Assembly (NCBI GenBank): GCA_026645935.1
Contig: JAPKMP010000025.1
Location: forward strand, 1-48,918
Direction of reading: 5' to 3'
Length of the DNA stretch: 48,918 bases
Source of the DNA: Candidatus Villigracilaceae bacterium
GTDB lineage: Bacteria > Chloroflexota > Anaerolineae > Anaerolineales > Villigracilaceae
Each line of letters starts with the position of its first letter. Within the stretch, counting starts at the first letter, position 1. Below the pieces are notes generated by a model that did no database searches, had not been told where the DNA came from, and saw only the letters and a program-made list of their open reading frames with translations. Below are positions 26,871-36,182 of the stretch, piece by piece. Made by a program: the position numbers and the translations under genes.

Positions 26871-27321
26871 TCAAGACCAATCCCCTGCTATATCCGATAC
26901 CCAACCGATACGAAAACCGTCCATCCCAAAGGATGCCGCGGTTTTGGTGGTGGAGGATAATGTGTCGAATTTCGTCCTGATCGCCAGAATGCTTGGGTAT
27001 CTTGGCATCCATTGTGAATGGAAAACCTCGGGGTATGAGGTCGTCGAGTATGCCGACACCCTCCCCCGGCTGGATTTGATCCTGATGGATATCCGCCTGC
27101 CGTATGAGGACGGCTATGGAGCGCTGAAAAAGATTCGCGCTTCGGATCGGTTCAAATCCGTGCCGATTATTGCAGTCACAGCCGAGGCCAGTCAGGAACA
27201 AATGAAGAAGGCAAAGGATTCAGGATTCGATGGCTTTTTAGGCAAACCTCTGGACCCAGATCGATTCCCCGACCAAATCCGCCGGATTTTAAATGGAGAA
27301 CCTGTCTGGGAATTTAGTTAG
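26863..27321 (+). CDS. Stand-alone response-regulator receiver (CheY-like) 2
   Basis: This 152-residue receiver has a 25-residue N-terminal tail, acidic residues E31-D32, phosphate-acceptor D76 in LILMDIRLPYEDGY, T106 and K128 (GFLGKP). It differs clearly from receiver 1, so the pair is not a recent duplication. An AAGGAG site lies before the ATG. It ends 20 bp before the first large sensor gene. Confidence 0.92.
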   Translation: MADQDQSPAISDTQPIRKPSIPKDAAVLVVEDNVSNFVLIARMLGYLGIHCEWKTSGYEVVEYADTLPRLDLILMDIRLPYEDGYGALKKIRASDRFKSVPIIAVTAEASQEQMKKAKDSGFDGFLGKPLDPDRFPDQIRRILNGEPVWEFS

Positions 27322-27341
27322 TTTTATCGTAAAACCCCCGA

Positions 27342-30300
27342 ATGACAATCCCTGCGGCGCCAACCCCTTATGAGACCACAAAACGAAGGATCAAGGGCAG
27401 CCTTACTGGCACCATCGTCAGAACGCTCTTGATCTTTACATTTATTCCGCTTGCCTTGATGGCGGGGACAGCCTACCTGCGGGCGCGAGCGCTTTTACGC
27501 GAGCAGGCAAACGCACAGCTGGAAAGCCTTCTTGCCAACCAGGTCGATGTCGTTAAAAGGAATTTATCAGCCAGGGAGGCTGAGTTACGGGAACAATTCG
27601 AGGGGGAACATGCGGCAGTGCTGATCGAAACCGCATTGCACGCCAACCCGCAAAGCGATCAATTCGATTCGATCCGCAGGGAATTTTTCAGCCTCATTCC
27701 AAATGTCACACAAGGCGAAAGGTACAGGTTCGATGAATACCTGTTAATTGATCCGGACGGCATCGTTATCCTTGCCACGAACGATGAATGGCAGGGAAAA
27801 TCCCTCGACCCATCATTGTTCGAATTCGACGAAAGCGGCACGACGCTGCTCCACGGCCTACCGCCCGTTGCGGAGAACGAACCAATCCTCATTACAGCGA
27901 TCAATTACAAAACCGCGCGCGGGAGTTCGATCCTTGGTGTGATCGTCGGGATGACGAAAGAAGGCGGGATAAGGGAATTGCTCCAACCATTGAACGGTTT
28001 GGCTCCATATGCCAACTCGTTTATCGCCTTTTCGGATCAGCAGGTCTTTACTTTCGAGGAGGAGACCGGCAAATTTTCTCCCATGTCTTTGAACCCTGAT
28101 TCAGGGGAATTTCTCCGGACACAATTGGAGGAAGCCAGGCAAAACGAAACCGGTTCACCGATCCCGATAGAGTTGAATTTCGTTTCTGGCAGGAGCGTAA
28201 TCGCGCAACTGCAATGGCTCCCTTCCATACAAAGCGGTGTAATCCTAGCTGTCGACTCGCAAACCATCTTTGAACATGTGGACAGTCTTGCACCCTTCAC
28301 TCTTCTGCTGGTGGCAGGGACCATCGGCGCTCTGGGGCTGGTCCTTTATTATGGAACGAAGCGTTTGATTAAACCCCTTCAATCGCTCTCCGAGATTACC
28401 CGTAAATTTGCTGAAGGAGATCGCGGCCAGAGGGCGGAAATTACCGGTCCGGGCGACGAGATAGCCCAGCTTTCACAATCGTTCAATTATCTTGCGGATC
28501 AAATCGAAGACCACTACAGATTTCTGGAAAGGGAGGTGGAGGAACGCACGCTCCAAATTCGAACAGCTGCCGAAGTGGCGCAGAATGTGACTGCGATACC
28601 CGATCTCGACCAGATGCTCCACAAGACCACAGAACTCCTCGTCAAGCAATTCGGTTTCTATCAGGCAACCATTTTCCTGAAGGATAGAAGCGGAAAAAAT
28701 CTCGAATTCAAGAGCGGATACGGCTCCGCGTCCCGTGAACTTTCTGAACGAAACTACACACTTCCCATCGGTTCAGAATCGATCGTTGGCTGGGTCGCCG
28801 CGAACAACCAGCCGCGGATTGCCTCTGACGTGGCGGAAGACCCGCTTCATCTTAAGAATGAGCTTCTCCCTGAAACACGATCAGAAGCGTGCGTGCCCAT
28901 TCTCCTTGGAGATCAGGTGTTGGGAGTTCTCGATGTTCAGAGCACGCAACCCGCCATATTCAGCCAGGATTCCATCATTATGCTGAAGACTCTGGCCAGT
29001 CAGATCGCGGCTGCCATTCAAACCACCAGGCTGATCGAATCCAGTCAGATCAATTTCCAGGAGCTGGACCGCCTCTACCGCTCCAGCCGGTTAATCGCCG
29101 AAGCTGACAACAAAACCGAGATTCTTCAAATGGGCGGTCTGATTTTGAGGAACTCCCCCATTCCAGTCATTATCTTCCGTGCGGCAGATAATCATCTAAA
29201 GGCGCTTTCAGTTTCTGAAATCATCCAATCTGACGTGCCACCGGCATGGATGGGCGCCGGCATAAGGATCAGCAAACAGGATCTGGAATCCTTTTTAGCC
29301 CGGGGCTCGGTGACCGTATCAGGCGTGAGCGCGGATCTGCCAATTGTCCTTAAGGAAATCGTGCGAACTCTTGGACTATTAAATTGCGTCTTCTTGCCCG
29401 TCAAAGGAAGGGAAACACTTGAGGCGGTGATCTTGATCGGTTCGCGACAGCAAAGCCCCCTAAGCGCTGCCATCCAACCGTATGAAAATCTTACCGATCT
29501 CATGTCGGTGGCGATTCAACGCGCAAATGCGATCGAAGAAACAGAACGACATCTGAAGGAGGTCGAATCGCTTGTTTCCATCAACGAATTGAGCGCTTCG
29601 ATCGCGGACATCCAGGGGTTTTTTCACGCTTTGCTCGCCAAGGTTCAACAGATCATCGGCGATTACAATTTGATCGTGGCGATCTATGATAAGAACGCAG
29701 ACTTTATACGCATTCCGTTTTCCTACGAAAACAGAAAGGTCATTTCAATCCCACCCTTCCCGCTTGGAGAGGGGTTGACCTCCATTTTGATCCGGACCCG
29801 CCAGCCGCTTTTATTGGTAAAGGATACGGAACGAAAGGCAGCCGAACTCGGGGCGAAAGTGACCGGCAAACCTGCAAAATCATGGATGGGCGCCCCGCTG
29901 CTCGTCCAGGGCGAACCGATCGGCGCACTCATCATCCAGGACCTGGACCGGGAGGAAGCCTTCGACGACAACGACCTGAGATTTTTTACAACAGTGGCAA
30001 ATCAAGTCGCAGGGGTCATCAAGAACGCTGAATTGCTCGAAGAAAGCAACAGAAAAGCACTTCAGATCGAAACAGCAGCTGAGATCGCCCGCGACATCAG
30101 CGGTTCCCTCAACCTCGACGAATTGTTATCCAAAGCCATTCAATTGATTCGTGAACGATTCGATTTTTATCATGCGGCTGTGTTTCTCCTCGACCTTCCT
30201 GGCGAATTCGCCCTTGTTCGCGAAGCGACCGGGGAAGCCGGCGCACAAATGAAAAGACAGGGTTACAAGATCGGTGTCGGTTCGAAATCCATCGTTGGCT

Positions 30301-31226
30301 ATGTTACGGGGAAGGGCGAATTACTGGTCGTAAACGACACAACGAAGGATATGACCTATTTCCCGAATCCGCTTCTTCCTGAAACTCGGGCTGAAGCGGC
30401 CATTCCGTTGAGGATCGGCGACCGGATCCTTGGCGCGCTCGATGTTCAAAGCAGGATTCCCTTTGCCTTCCAGGAGGACAACCTTCGGAGTTTGCATATC
30501 CTTGCCGACCAGCTTGCAATCGCTGTGGAAAATTCGGAACTCTTTGCCGAAACCCAGGAGCATTTGTCTCAGCACCGTCTCCTCCACCACATCACCTCTT
30601 CCGCCGCATCAGGCACAACTCTCGAAGAAGCGCTCGAAAGCGCAGTGGGCGGTCTCCAGGTGACGCTCGGCGGGGATCGTGTGATGATCCTCCTCCTCGA
30701 CAAGGATAAACAATATCTTGAAGTCAAGGCTTCAATTGGCTACGCGGAAGACATCAGCAACATGAAGGTCGAGATGGGCTCGGGTGTCACAGGCTGGGTG
30801 GCGGCACACAGGCGGGCTTTGCGCCTTCGCGATGTGAGGGAAGATCCCCGCTATATGCAAATCAGCGCCAATACCAGATCTGAAATGGCAATCCCTTTAA
30901 TTTACAGGAATGAAGTACTCGGAGTGATCAACGTCGAGAGCGAACAAACAGACGCCTACTCCGAAAACGATGAGGAAATGCTTGGGACGCTCGGCGGAAG
31001 CCTTGCCGCAGTGATCGCGAATGCCCGGTTGGTGGAGCAGATACGGGCGCAGTCGGAGCGCGAACGATTGATCAACGAAATCACCGACAGAATCCGCCGC
31101 TCCACCGATATCCAGTCAATTCTTCACACAACAGCTAGTGAGATAAGCCGGGCAACCGGCGCCCGTTATACAAAGATCAATGTCGTTCCGAAAAACGGGG
31201 AAAACCGGGAAGAAGGGATTCTCTAA
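27342..31226 (+). CDS. Membrane sensor with extracytoplasmic Cache-like domain, HAMP and four to five GAF domains, no kinase
   Basis: This 1294-residue protein has a membrane helix at about 24-46, an outer double-Cache-like domain (about 50-315), a second helix at about 318-338 and HAMP at about 340-392. GAF domains are visible at about 415-566, 753-901, 923-1071 and 1091-1231, with a divergent GAF-like unit at about 570-745. Three of them keep the late GAF motif T-R-S/A-E followed by IP-L and LG-L/V-D/N-V-x-S. The tail (about 1240-1294) matches the tails of the following paralogs (STDIQSILHTTASEI). No H-box, HATPase, GGDEF or methyl-accepting region follows. Its stop codon shares an A with the next ATG. 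GAF domains bind small ligands or haem-like groups; the ligand is unknown here. Confidence 0.88.
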   Translation: MTIPAAPTPYETTKRRIKGSLTGTIVRTLLIFTFIPLALMAGTAYLRARALLREQANAQLESLLANQVDVVKRNLSAREAELREQFEGEHAAVLIETALHANPQSDQFDSIRREFFSLIPNVTQGERYRFDEYLLIDPDGIVILATNDEWQGKSLDPSLFEFDESGTTLLHGLPPVAENEPILITAINYKTARGSSILGVIVGMTKEGGIRELLQPLNGLAPYANSFIAFSDQQVFTFEEETGKFSPMSLNPDSGEFLRTQLEEARQNETGSPIPIELNFVSGRSVIAQLQWLPSIQSGVILAVDSQTIFEHVDSLAPFTLLLVAGTIGALGLVLYYGTKRLIKPLQSLSEITRKFAEGDRGQRAEITGPGDEIAQLSQSFNYLADQIEDHYRFLEREVEERTLQIRTAAEVAQNVTAIPDLDQMLHKTTELLVKQFGFYQATIFLKDRSGKNLEFKSGYGSASRELSERNYTLPIGSESIVGWVAANNQPRIASDVAEDPLHLKNELLPETRSEACVPILLGDQVLGVLDVQSTQPAIFSQDSIIMLKTLASQIAAAIQTTRLIESSQINFQELDRLYRSSRLIAEADNKTEILQMGGLILRNSPIPVIIFRAADNHLKALSVSEIIQSDVPPAWMGAGIRISKQDLESFLARGSVTVSGVSADLPIVLKEIVRTLGLLNCVFLPVKGRETLEAVILIGSRQQSPLSAAIQPYENLTDLMSVAIQRANAIEETERHLKEVESLVSINELSASIADIQGFFHALLAKVQQIIGDYNLIVAIYDKNADFIRIPFSYENRKVISIPPFPLGEGLTSILIRTRQPLLLVKDTERKAAELGAKVTGKPAKSWMGAPLLVQGEPIGALIIQDLDREEAFDDNDLRFFTTVANQVAGVIKNAELLEESNRKALQIETAAEIARDISGSLNLDELLSKAIQLIRERFDFYHAAVFLLDLPGEFALVREATGEAGAQMKRQGYKIGVGSKSIVGYVTGKGELLVVNDTTKDMTYFPNPLLPETRAEAAIPLRIGDRILGALDVQSRIPFAFQEDNLRSLHILADQLAIAVENSELFAETQEHLSQHRLLHHITSSAASGTTLEEALESAVGGLQVTLGGDRVMILLLDKDKQYLEVKASIGYAEDISNMKVEMGSGVTGWVAAHRRALRLRDVREDPRYMQISANTRSEMAIPLIYRNEVLGVINVESEQTDAYSENDEEMLGTLGGSLAAVIANARLVEQIRAQSERERLINEITDRIRRSTDIQSILHTTASEISRATGARYTKINVVPKNGENREEGIL

Positions 31227-32809
31227 TGGTCCAGGTTAATCCAGACAATACTTCTTCGGTCAAAACGACGGAGCGGGTATACAGGTCCTGGCGAGAACGA
31301 TTCGTTCTTCCGCTTCTTATTGGAGTTCTGATCTTCGGCACTGTCGCCCTTATTCCAGCCATCAGAGCCGCGGAGAGCCCGCTTATCGATGGGATCTTTA
31401 TTACAACCTATATCATGATTATGATCACCACGGCATTCAAGTTTCCGTACACAATAAGGATTTCTACATTTCTGTTCGGTGTTTATATTGTCGGGATCGC
31501 TGAATTGATCACCCTCGGTATCCTGGGCGACAGCCTGTTCTTTTTCCTTGGGCTTGTGGTCTTTGCGACAATGCTTCTCTCCCCCCGCGCCGGGAGTATT
31601 GCCATTGCTGTAGGAATCATCACCCTTGGTATCATGGGATTTCTATGGATGGGAGGACGATTCGAGAACCTAAATCCAGACGCAACACCCGCCAAATTGG
31701 AAGATTGGATCAGCGCAGGCGCCGCATTAATGATGTTCGGCGTGGTCATTGTCTATGGCTTCCGACAGTTGGAAAGTGAATTTTCCGACGCGCAATCCAG
31801 GATCTCACAAACGCTTGGCGCTTTGCGTGAGGAAAGGAATAATCTCGAAAACCGTGTAACGGAACGAACCATGCAACTCCGGCGGATCAACGAGGTGGAA
31901 CGGGCGGTTGCCGCAATTCTCGACATCGATGAGATCCTACCTCTGACGGCAAAATACATCCAGAATGAATTTGATTTTTATTGCACGGTCGTTTACCTGC
32001 TTGATCCCTCCAGGCAATGGGTGGAGATGAGGGAGGTGGTGGGCGAAGCGGGCAAGATGATAAAGGAAAAGAAACAACGTTTCAGCGTGAACGGTCGAAG
32101 CCTGATTGGGCAGGTGATCCGCTCAAAAACCGGGTTGATTCTGCTGGATAGCAGCCAGATCCGGCAGGAATATCCTTTATTCTTCCCCTACACCCGTTCC
32201 TTGATCCTGGTTCCTCTTGTCGTCGGAGATAACGTCCTCGGCGCGCTTGAAATGCACTCATCTAAAGAATCCGAATTTCTCCTCCAGGACCTTGATGCTT
32301 TTCAGAATATGGCGAACGGGATTTCCGTTTCCATCGAAAATGCGCGCCTCTACCAGGAAGCCCAGCAAAGCATCATGGAAATGCAGGCGACTCAGCGGCA
32401 GTATCTTGAAGGGATGTGGAACTCAATCGCCAGCGAAAGAAACCTGAACTATGCCCTCGGCGACACGGAACAACCGGATGCCAACTCACTAAAAATTCCG
32501 CTCGCGCTGAGAAACCAGATCATCGGCGAGATCGTCACGTCGAGTGAGAGCGAATGGACAGCCGAGCAAAAGAACCTGATCGAATCCATCGCGGCGCAAG
32601 CCACGCTCGCTTTGGAGAACGCCCGGCTTGTCGAGGAGAGCCAGTTCACTGCCGCGCAGGAAAAGCTGACCAATGAAATCATAGCAAGACTTTGGGCTGC
32701 GCCGAACATGGACTCAATTCTGCAGACGGTCGTCCGGGAATTAGGCCGCAACCTGGAAGCCTCTGAAGTGGAAATCGAAGTTTCGATGGAAGGCATGGGC
32801 AATGAGTAG
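31226..32809 (+). CDS. Multi-helix membrane GAF sensor paralog A
   Basis: This 527-residue protein has about six hydrophobic helices in residues 25-190, a charged coiled coil (about 195-225), a GAF domain (about 230-385), a second reduced GAF-like segment (about 400-470) and the family tail (MDSILQTVVRELGRNLEASEVEIEV). The first GAF is one of the two most divergent in the cluster: the paralog motif FNNPDLP-x-TRSE is replaced by YPLFFPYTRS. It overlaps the next gene by eight bases. Confidence 0.85.
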   Translation: MVQVNPDNTSSVKTTERVYRSWRERFVLPLLIGVLIFGTVALIPAIRAAESPLIDGIFITTYIMIMITTAFKFPYTIRISTFLFGVYIVGIAELITLGILGDSLFFFLGLVVFATMLLSPRAGSIAIAVGIITLGIMGFLWMGGRFENLNPDATPAKLEDWISAGAALMMFGVVIVYGFRQLESEFSDAQSRISQTLGALREERNNLENRVTERTMQLRRINEVERAVAAILDIDEILPLTAKYIQNEFDFYCTVVYLLDPSRQWVEMREVVGEAGKMIKEKKQRFSVNGRSLIGQVIRSKTGLILLDSSQIRQEYPLFFPYTRSLILVPLVVGDNVLGALEMHSSKESEFLLQDLDAFQNMANGISVSIENARLYQEAQQSIMEMQATQRQYLEGMWNSIASERNLNYALGDTEQPDANSLKIPLALRNQIIGEIVTSSESEWTAEQKNLIESIAAQATLALENARLVEESQFTAAQEKLTNEIIARLWAAPNMDSILQTVVRELGRNLEASEVEIEVSMEGMGNE

Positions 32810-34451
32810 CGAAGCGACGAAAATGGCCTTCGATCTATCAGAATGGAGGGAACGTTTCATCCGTTCCGTTCTTCGCATTGCTTCCGTCCTTGGGGTCATC
32901 CTGATATCGGTGTCCTTCCCCACATCAAGCGTTAAAGACCGGATCCTGTTTTTGATCCTTTACACGATATTGGTCGTCATTACGATTCTACAAACCCCCT
33001 ATTTGGTGCGGGCTTATTTGTTGCTATTCATCTCCGGGATTATCGGTTTGAATGCGATCCTTGCCTGGGGACCCTGGGCAGACGGAAACATCTTTCTCCT
33101 TGCGACAGTCATACTCGCCTCCCTTCTCCTGGATAACAAGACCGATCTTGCCATCCTATCCGCCTCGATGTTGATGATCGCTTCGCTCGGATTATTGACG
33201 GTGACAGGGATTTACCGCCTCCCTGCGGATGGAATACCTGCAACTACATTTGCAGGTTGGGGCGTCTACCTTGCAGATTTTGCCGTGATCGGAATTCTTC
33301 TCGTCGCTGCGGCAAATATGCTTAAAAATGCTTTCGCAGGAAGCGTCAGTCAAATGCAAGCCGCCAACCAGTCGCTTGCAACCGAGAGACAGAGTCTCGA
33401 GGAAACGGTTCGGGAGCGCACATCAGAACTTGAGATGCACGCCTTTCAACTGCGGGCGGCCACAAGCACAGCGCGCTCCATCGCGGAGACTCAGGACATC
33501 TCGGAATTATTGAAGAAGGCCGCCCATTTGATTTCAGAACGATTCGAATACTATCATGTTGGCGTATTCATCCTGGATAGCCAACGGAATATGGCATATT
33601 TGCAGGCATCTTCATCGGAAGCCGGCAAAGCCTTGATGGGGCAGGCATACCGGGTCGATACTGATCGGAGACATCCGCTTGCGCGAGCGATCGAGACGAA
33701 AGAGGCTTGCATCATCTCCGACCACGATAGACCGCATTTTTACCAGGATGCATACTTTCCATTGACCCGGTCACGCATGACAATACCATTATCTGTCCGC
33801 GGGTCGTTGATCGGCATCCTCGATGTTCATTCGGATCAGCCGCATGCATTTTCACCGGAAGACGCAGAAATACTCCAGACCCTGGCAGATCTCACTGCCA
33901 TATCGTTCGATAACGTCCGCCTCCTGGAGGAAACCCGGAGCCTGCTTTCCCAGGTGGAAGCGGGATCAACGTATCAAACACGGACAACCTGGTCGAAATT
34001 TACGAGCCGTCAAAAGAACGCATATCTATATACACCCGCCGGGGTTCGTCCAATCTTTGCCAGGGATAAAACCGGCAGAGAAAACGATGGACTCCTTATC
34101 CCAATCGTGCTTCACGGCCAGGCGATTGGACAAATCAAATTGAAAAGGAAAGGGTCATCGAACAAATGGCTGGATCGCGAGCGTGACCTTGTAGGAAAGA
34201 TCGCAAACCAGGTTGCGCTTGCCCTCGATAACAGCAGACTGGTTGACGAAGCGCAAAAGAATGCGTTAAGAAATCAAATGATCACAAACTTCTCCACTTT
34301 CGTTCGCGAGACCCTCGATGTGGAGGCAGTCGCTCGCAGTGCGGCATCTGAATTGAGAAAGGTCTTCGATTTGAAAGAGGCTGAAATATTGATCGGTTTC
34401 GCTCAGTCGGGTTCGCCCACGGCAGGCTCGAACCGCGTATCGAAATCGTAG
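32802..34451 (+). CDS. Multi-helix membrane GAF sensor paralog B
   Basis: The 549-residue protein has about six hydrophobic helices up to residue 180, a coiled coil with ETVRERTSELEMHAFQL, a GAF domain at about 233-385 with YYHVGVFILDSQRN, and a short second GAF-like segment (PIVLHGQAIGQIKL). The conserved loop is changed to YQDAYFPLTRS, so this copy and paralog A form a divergent pair. The tail is less conserved than in later copies. Confidence 0.85.
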   Translation: MSSEATKMAFDLSEWRERFIRSVLRIASVLGVILISVSFPTSSVKDRILFLILYTILVVITILQTPYLVRAYLLLFISGIIGLNAILAWGPWADGNIFLLATVILASLLLDNKTDLAILSASMLMIASLGLLTVTGIYRLPADGIPATTFAGWGVYLADFAVIGILLVAAANMLKNAFAGSVSQMQAANQSLATERQSLEETVRERTSELEMHAFQLRAATSTARSIAETQDISELLKKAAHLISERFEYYHVGVFILDSQRNMAYLQASSSEAGKALMGQAYRVDTDRRHPLARAIETKEACIISDHDRPHFYQDAYFPLTRSRMTIPLSVRGSLIGILDVHSDQPHAFSPEDAEILQTLADLTAISFDNVRLLEETRSLLSQVEAGSTYQTRTTWSKFTSRQKNAYLYTPAGVRPIFARDKTGRENDGLLIPIVLHGQAIGQIKLKRKGSSNKWLDRERDLVGKIANQVALALDNSRLVDEAQKNALRNQMITNFSTFVRETLDVEAVARSAASELRKVFDLKEAEILIGFAQSGSPTAGSNRVSKS

Positions 34452-34463
34452 CAAGGTCAACAT

Positions 34464-36161
34464 ATGGATCAACAAGGCTCTTACGAAATCACTTATACAG
34501 CCTGGCGTTCCGCGTTCTTACGAGGGACGTTGATTGCGGCATGTATCCTGGGCCTGGCGGCGTTGATTCCCTCCCTGATTGCCAACGCACCCCTTTACCA
34601 AGCCATCTATACAGTCCTGTATTTGATCGTCCTGGCGATAACCTTATTACCGGTGAGCGATAATTTCAAAGCGGGCATACTGGTCGCCATTCTTTATGCG
34701 GTCGCCATTGTCGGTATCACGGAAACAGGCATTCGCGGGGACGGACGTCTTTTCATGCTCGGCGCTATCATCATGGCATCTTTGTTGTTTTCCTGGCGAA
34801 TGGGGTGGGCTGTTTTTTGGCTTGGGGTCGCTACGTACGTGGCGATGGGTTGGCTGATCTTGAACGGCTTAATTATCACGACCAGCAAAACCGTCGATTC
34901 CGGGACGCTTGAAGTCTGGGTCTCAAATTCGGCGTCCATGCTGATGCTTTCGATCCTGGTTATCAATGGAATCCGACTGACCCAGACGGAGTTTGAAAAT
35001 TCCAAAAATCGCGCGCAATCCTATTTCAATGAGCTGACTACAGAACGCCGGAACCTGGAAGAGCGTATTCAGGAACGCACCGGCATTCTTGACAAACGTA
35101 CCGCCCAGTTACAGGCCGTGGCGGAAGTCGGCAAATCCATCGCCTCTTACCGGAACCTGTCTGAACTCCTGCAAAGGGCCGCGCAGCTTATCTACGACAA
35201 ATTTGGCTTCTATCACATCGGGATATTCCTCCTGGATGACCGAAAAGAGTTTGCCATCCTTGTCGCGTCGAACAGCGAAGGTGGAAAGCGAATGCTTGAG
35301 AAACGGCATGCCCTGAAAGTCGGCGAAACCGGCATTGTGGGATATGTTGCAGAGAACCTCAGGGCGCGCATTGCGCTTGACGTGGGAACGGATGCCGTTT
35401 TCTTCAACAACCCCGACCTGCCAAATACCCGGTCAGAGATGGCGCTTCCCCTGGTGGCGAGCGGACAGATATTGGGAGTCCTCGATGTTCAGAGCACGGA
35501 GCCCCGGGCGTTTGTAGACGATGATATCGCCACGCTACAAATCCTGGCAGACCAACTTGCTGTCGCAATTCAAAATACGAATCTGTTCAGCGAAACGGAA
35601 CAGGCCCTCGAAAGCGCGCGTTCGTCCTACGGTCAGGTTAGCCGCGAGGCTTGGAGCAAGATCCTAAGAAACCAGGCGCGGATCAACTTCCTTGCCACCA
35701 CGCCTGCAACGGTAAAAATCCAGGATGACCTTGTCGAAAACGCCATTTCGAAAGCCATCGAGACCGGCGACTTAATCCTTGGCGAAGACGGCTTGACGAT
35801 CAGTGTGCCAATCAAGGTTCGCGGACAAGTGATCGGCGCGATCCGATTAAAGAAACCGGAGATAGCCGATGCCTGGACCCAGGACGAGACCAATCTTGCC
35901 ATTTCATTGACGGATCAGTTGAGCGGCGCACTCGAAAGCGCAAGGCTTTATCGCGAATCGCAGCAACGAGCGGCACGCGAGTCGCTGGTTTCTGATATCT
36001 CCGCCCGAATCAGCGCTTCGGCCACCCGCGATTCCATCATCCGCGAAACGGTTCAGGAACTCGGGCAGGCGTTAGGGGATGCTTCGGTATCGTTCCAACT
36101 AATAAAGCGATCCAATGGCAGGCAACATCCGGAGGATTCAAGTCATGGTGCTGTTCCATGA
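34464..36161 (+). CDS. Multi-helix membrane GAF sensor paralog C
   Basis: The 565-residue protein has about six membrane helices in residues 15-180 and a coiled coil ending in RTAQLQAVAEVGKSIA. The GAF domain at about 229-380 shows the full paralog signature: FYHIGIFLLDDRKEFA, VGETGIVGYVAENLRA, FFNNPDLPNTRSEMALPL and GVLDVQSTEPRAF. A second GAF-like part (SVPIKVRGQVIGAIRL) and the tail (RDSIIRETVQELGQALGDAS) follow. An AAGG site precedes the ATG. Confidence 0.87.
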   Translation: MDQQGSYEITYTAWRSAFLRGTLIAACILGLAALIPSLIANAPLYQAIYTVLYLIVLAITLLPVSDNFKAGILVAILYAVAIVGITETGIRGDGRLFMLGAIIMASLLFSWRMGWAVFWLGVATYVAMGWLILNGLIITTSKTVDSGTLEVWVSNSASMLMLSILVINGIRLTQTEFENSKNRAQSYFNELTTERRNLEERIQERTGILDKRTAQLQAVAEVGKSIASYRNLSELLQRAAQLIYDKFGFYHIGIFLLDDRKEFAILVASNSEGGKRMLEKRHALKVGETGIVGYVAENLRARIALDVGTDAVFFNNPDLPNTRSEMALPLVASGQILGVLDVQSTEPRAFVDDDIATLQILADQLAVAIQNTNLFSETEQALESARSSYGQVSREAWSKILRNQARINFLATTPATVKIQDDLVENAISKAIETGDLILGEDGLTISVPIKVRGQVIGAIRLKKPEIADAWTQDETNLAISLTDQLSGALESARLYRESQQRAARESLVSDISARISASATRDSIIRETVQELGQALGDASVSFQLIKRSNGRQHPEDSSHGAVP

Positions 36162-36182
36162 AGGAACCAAGATAGAACGCCG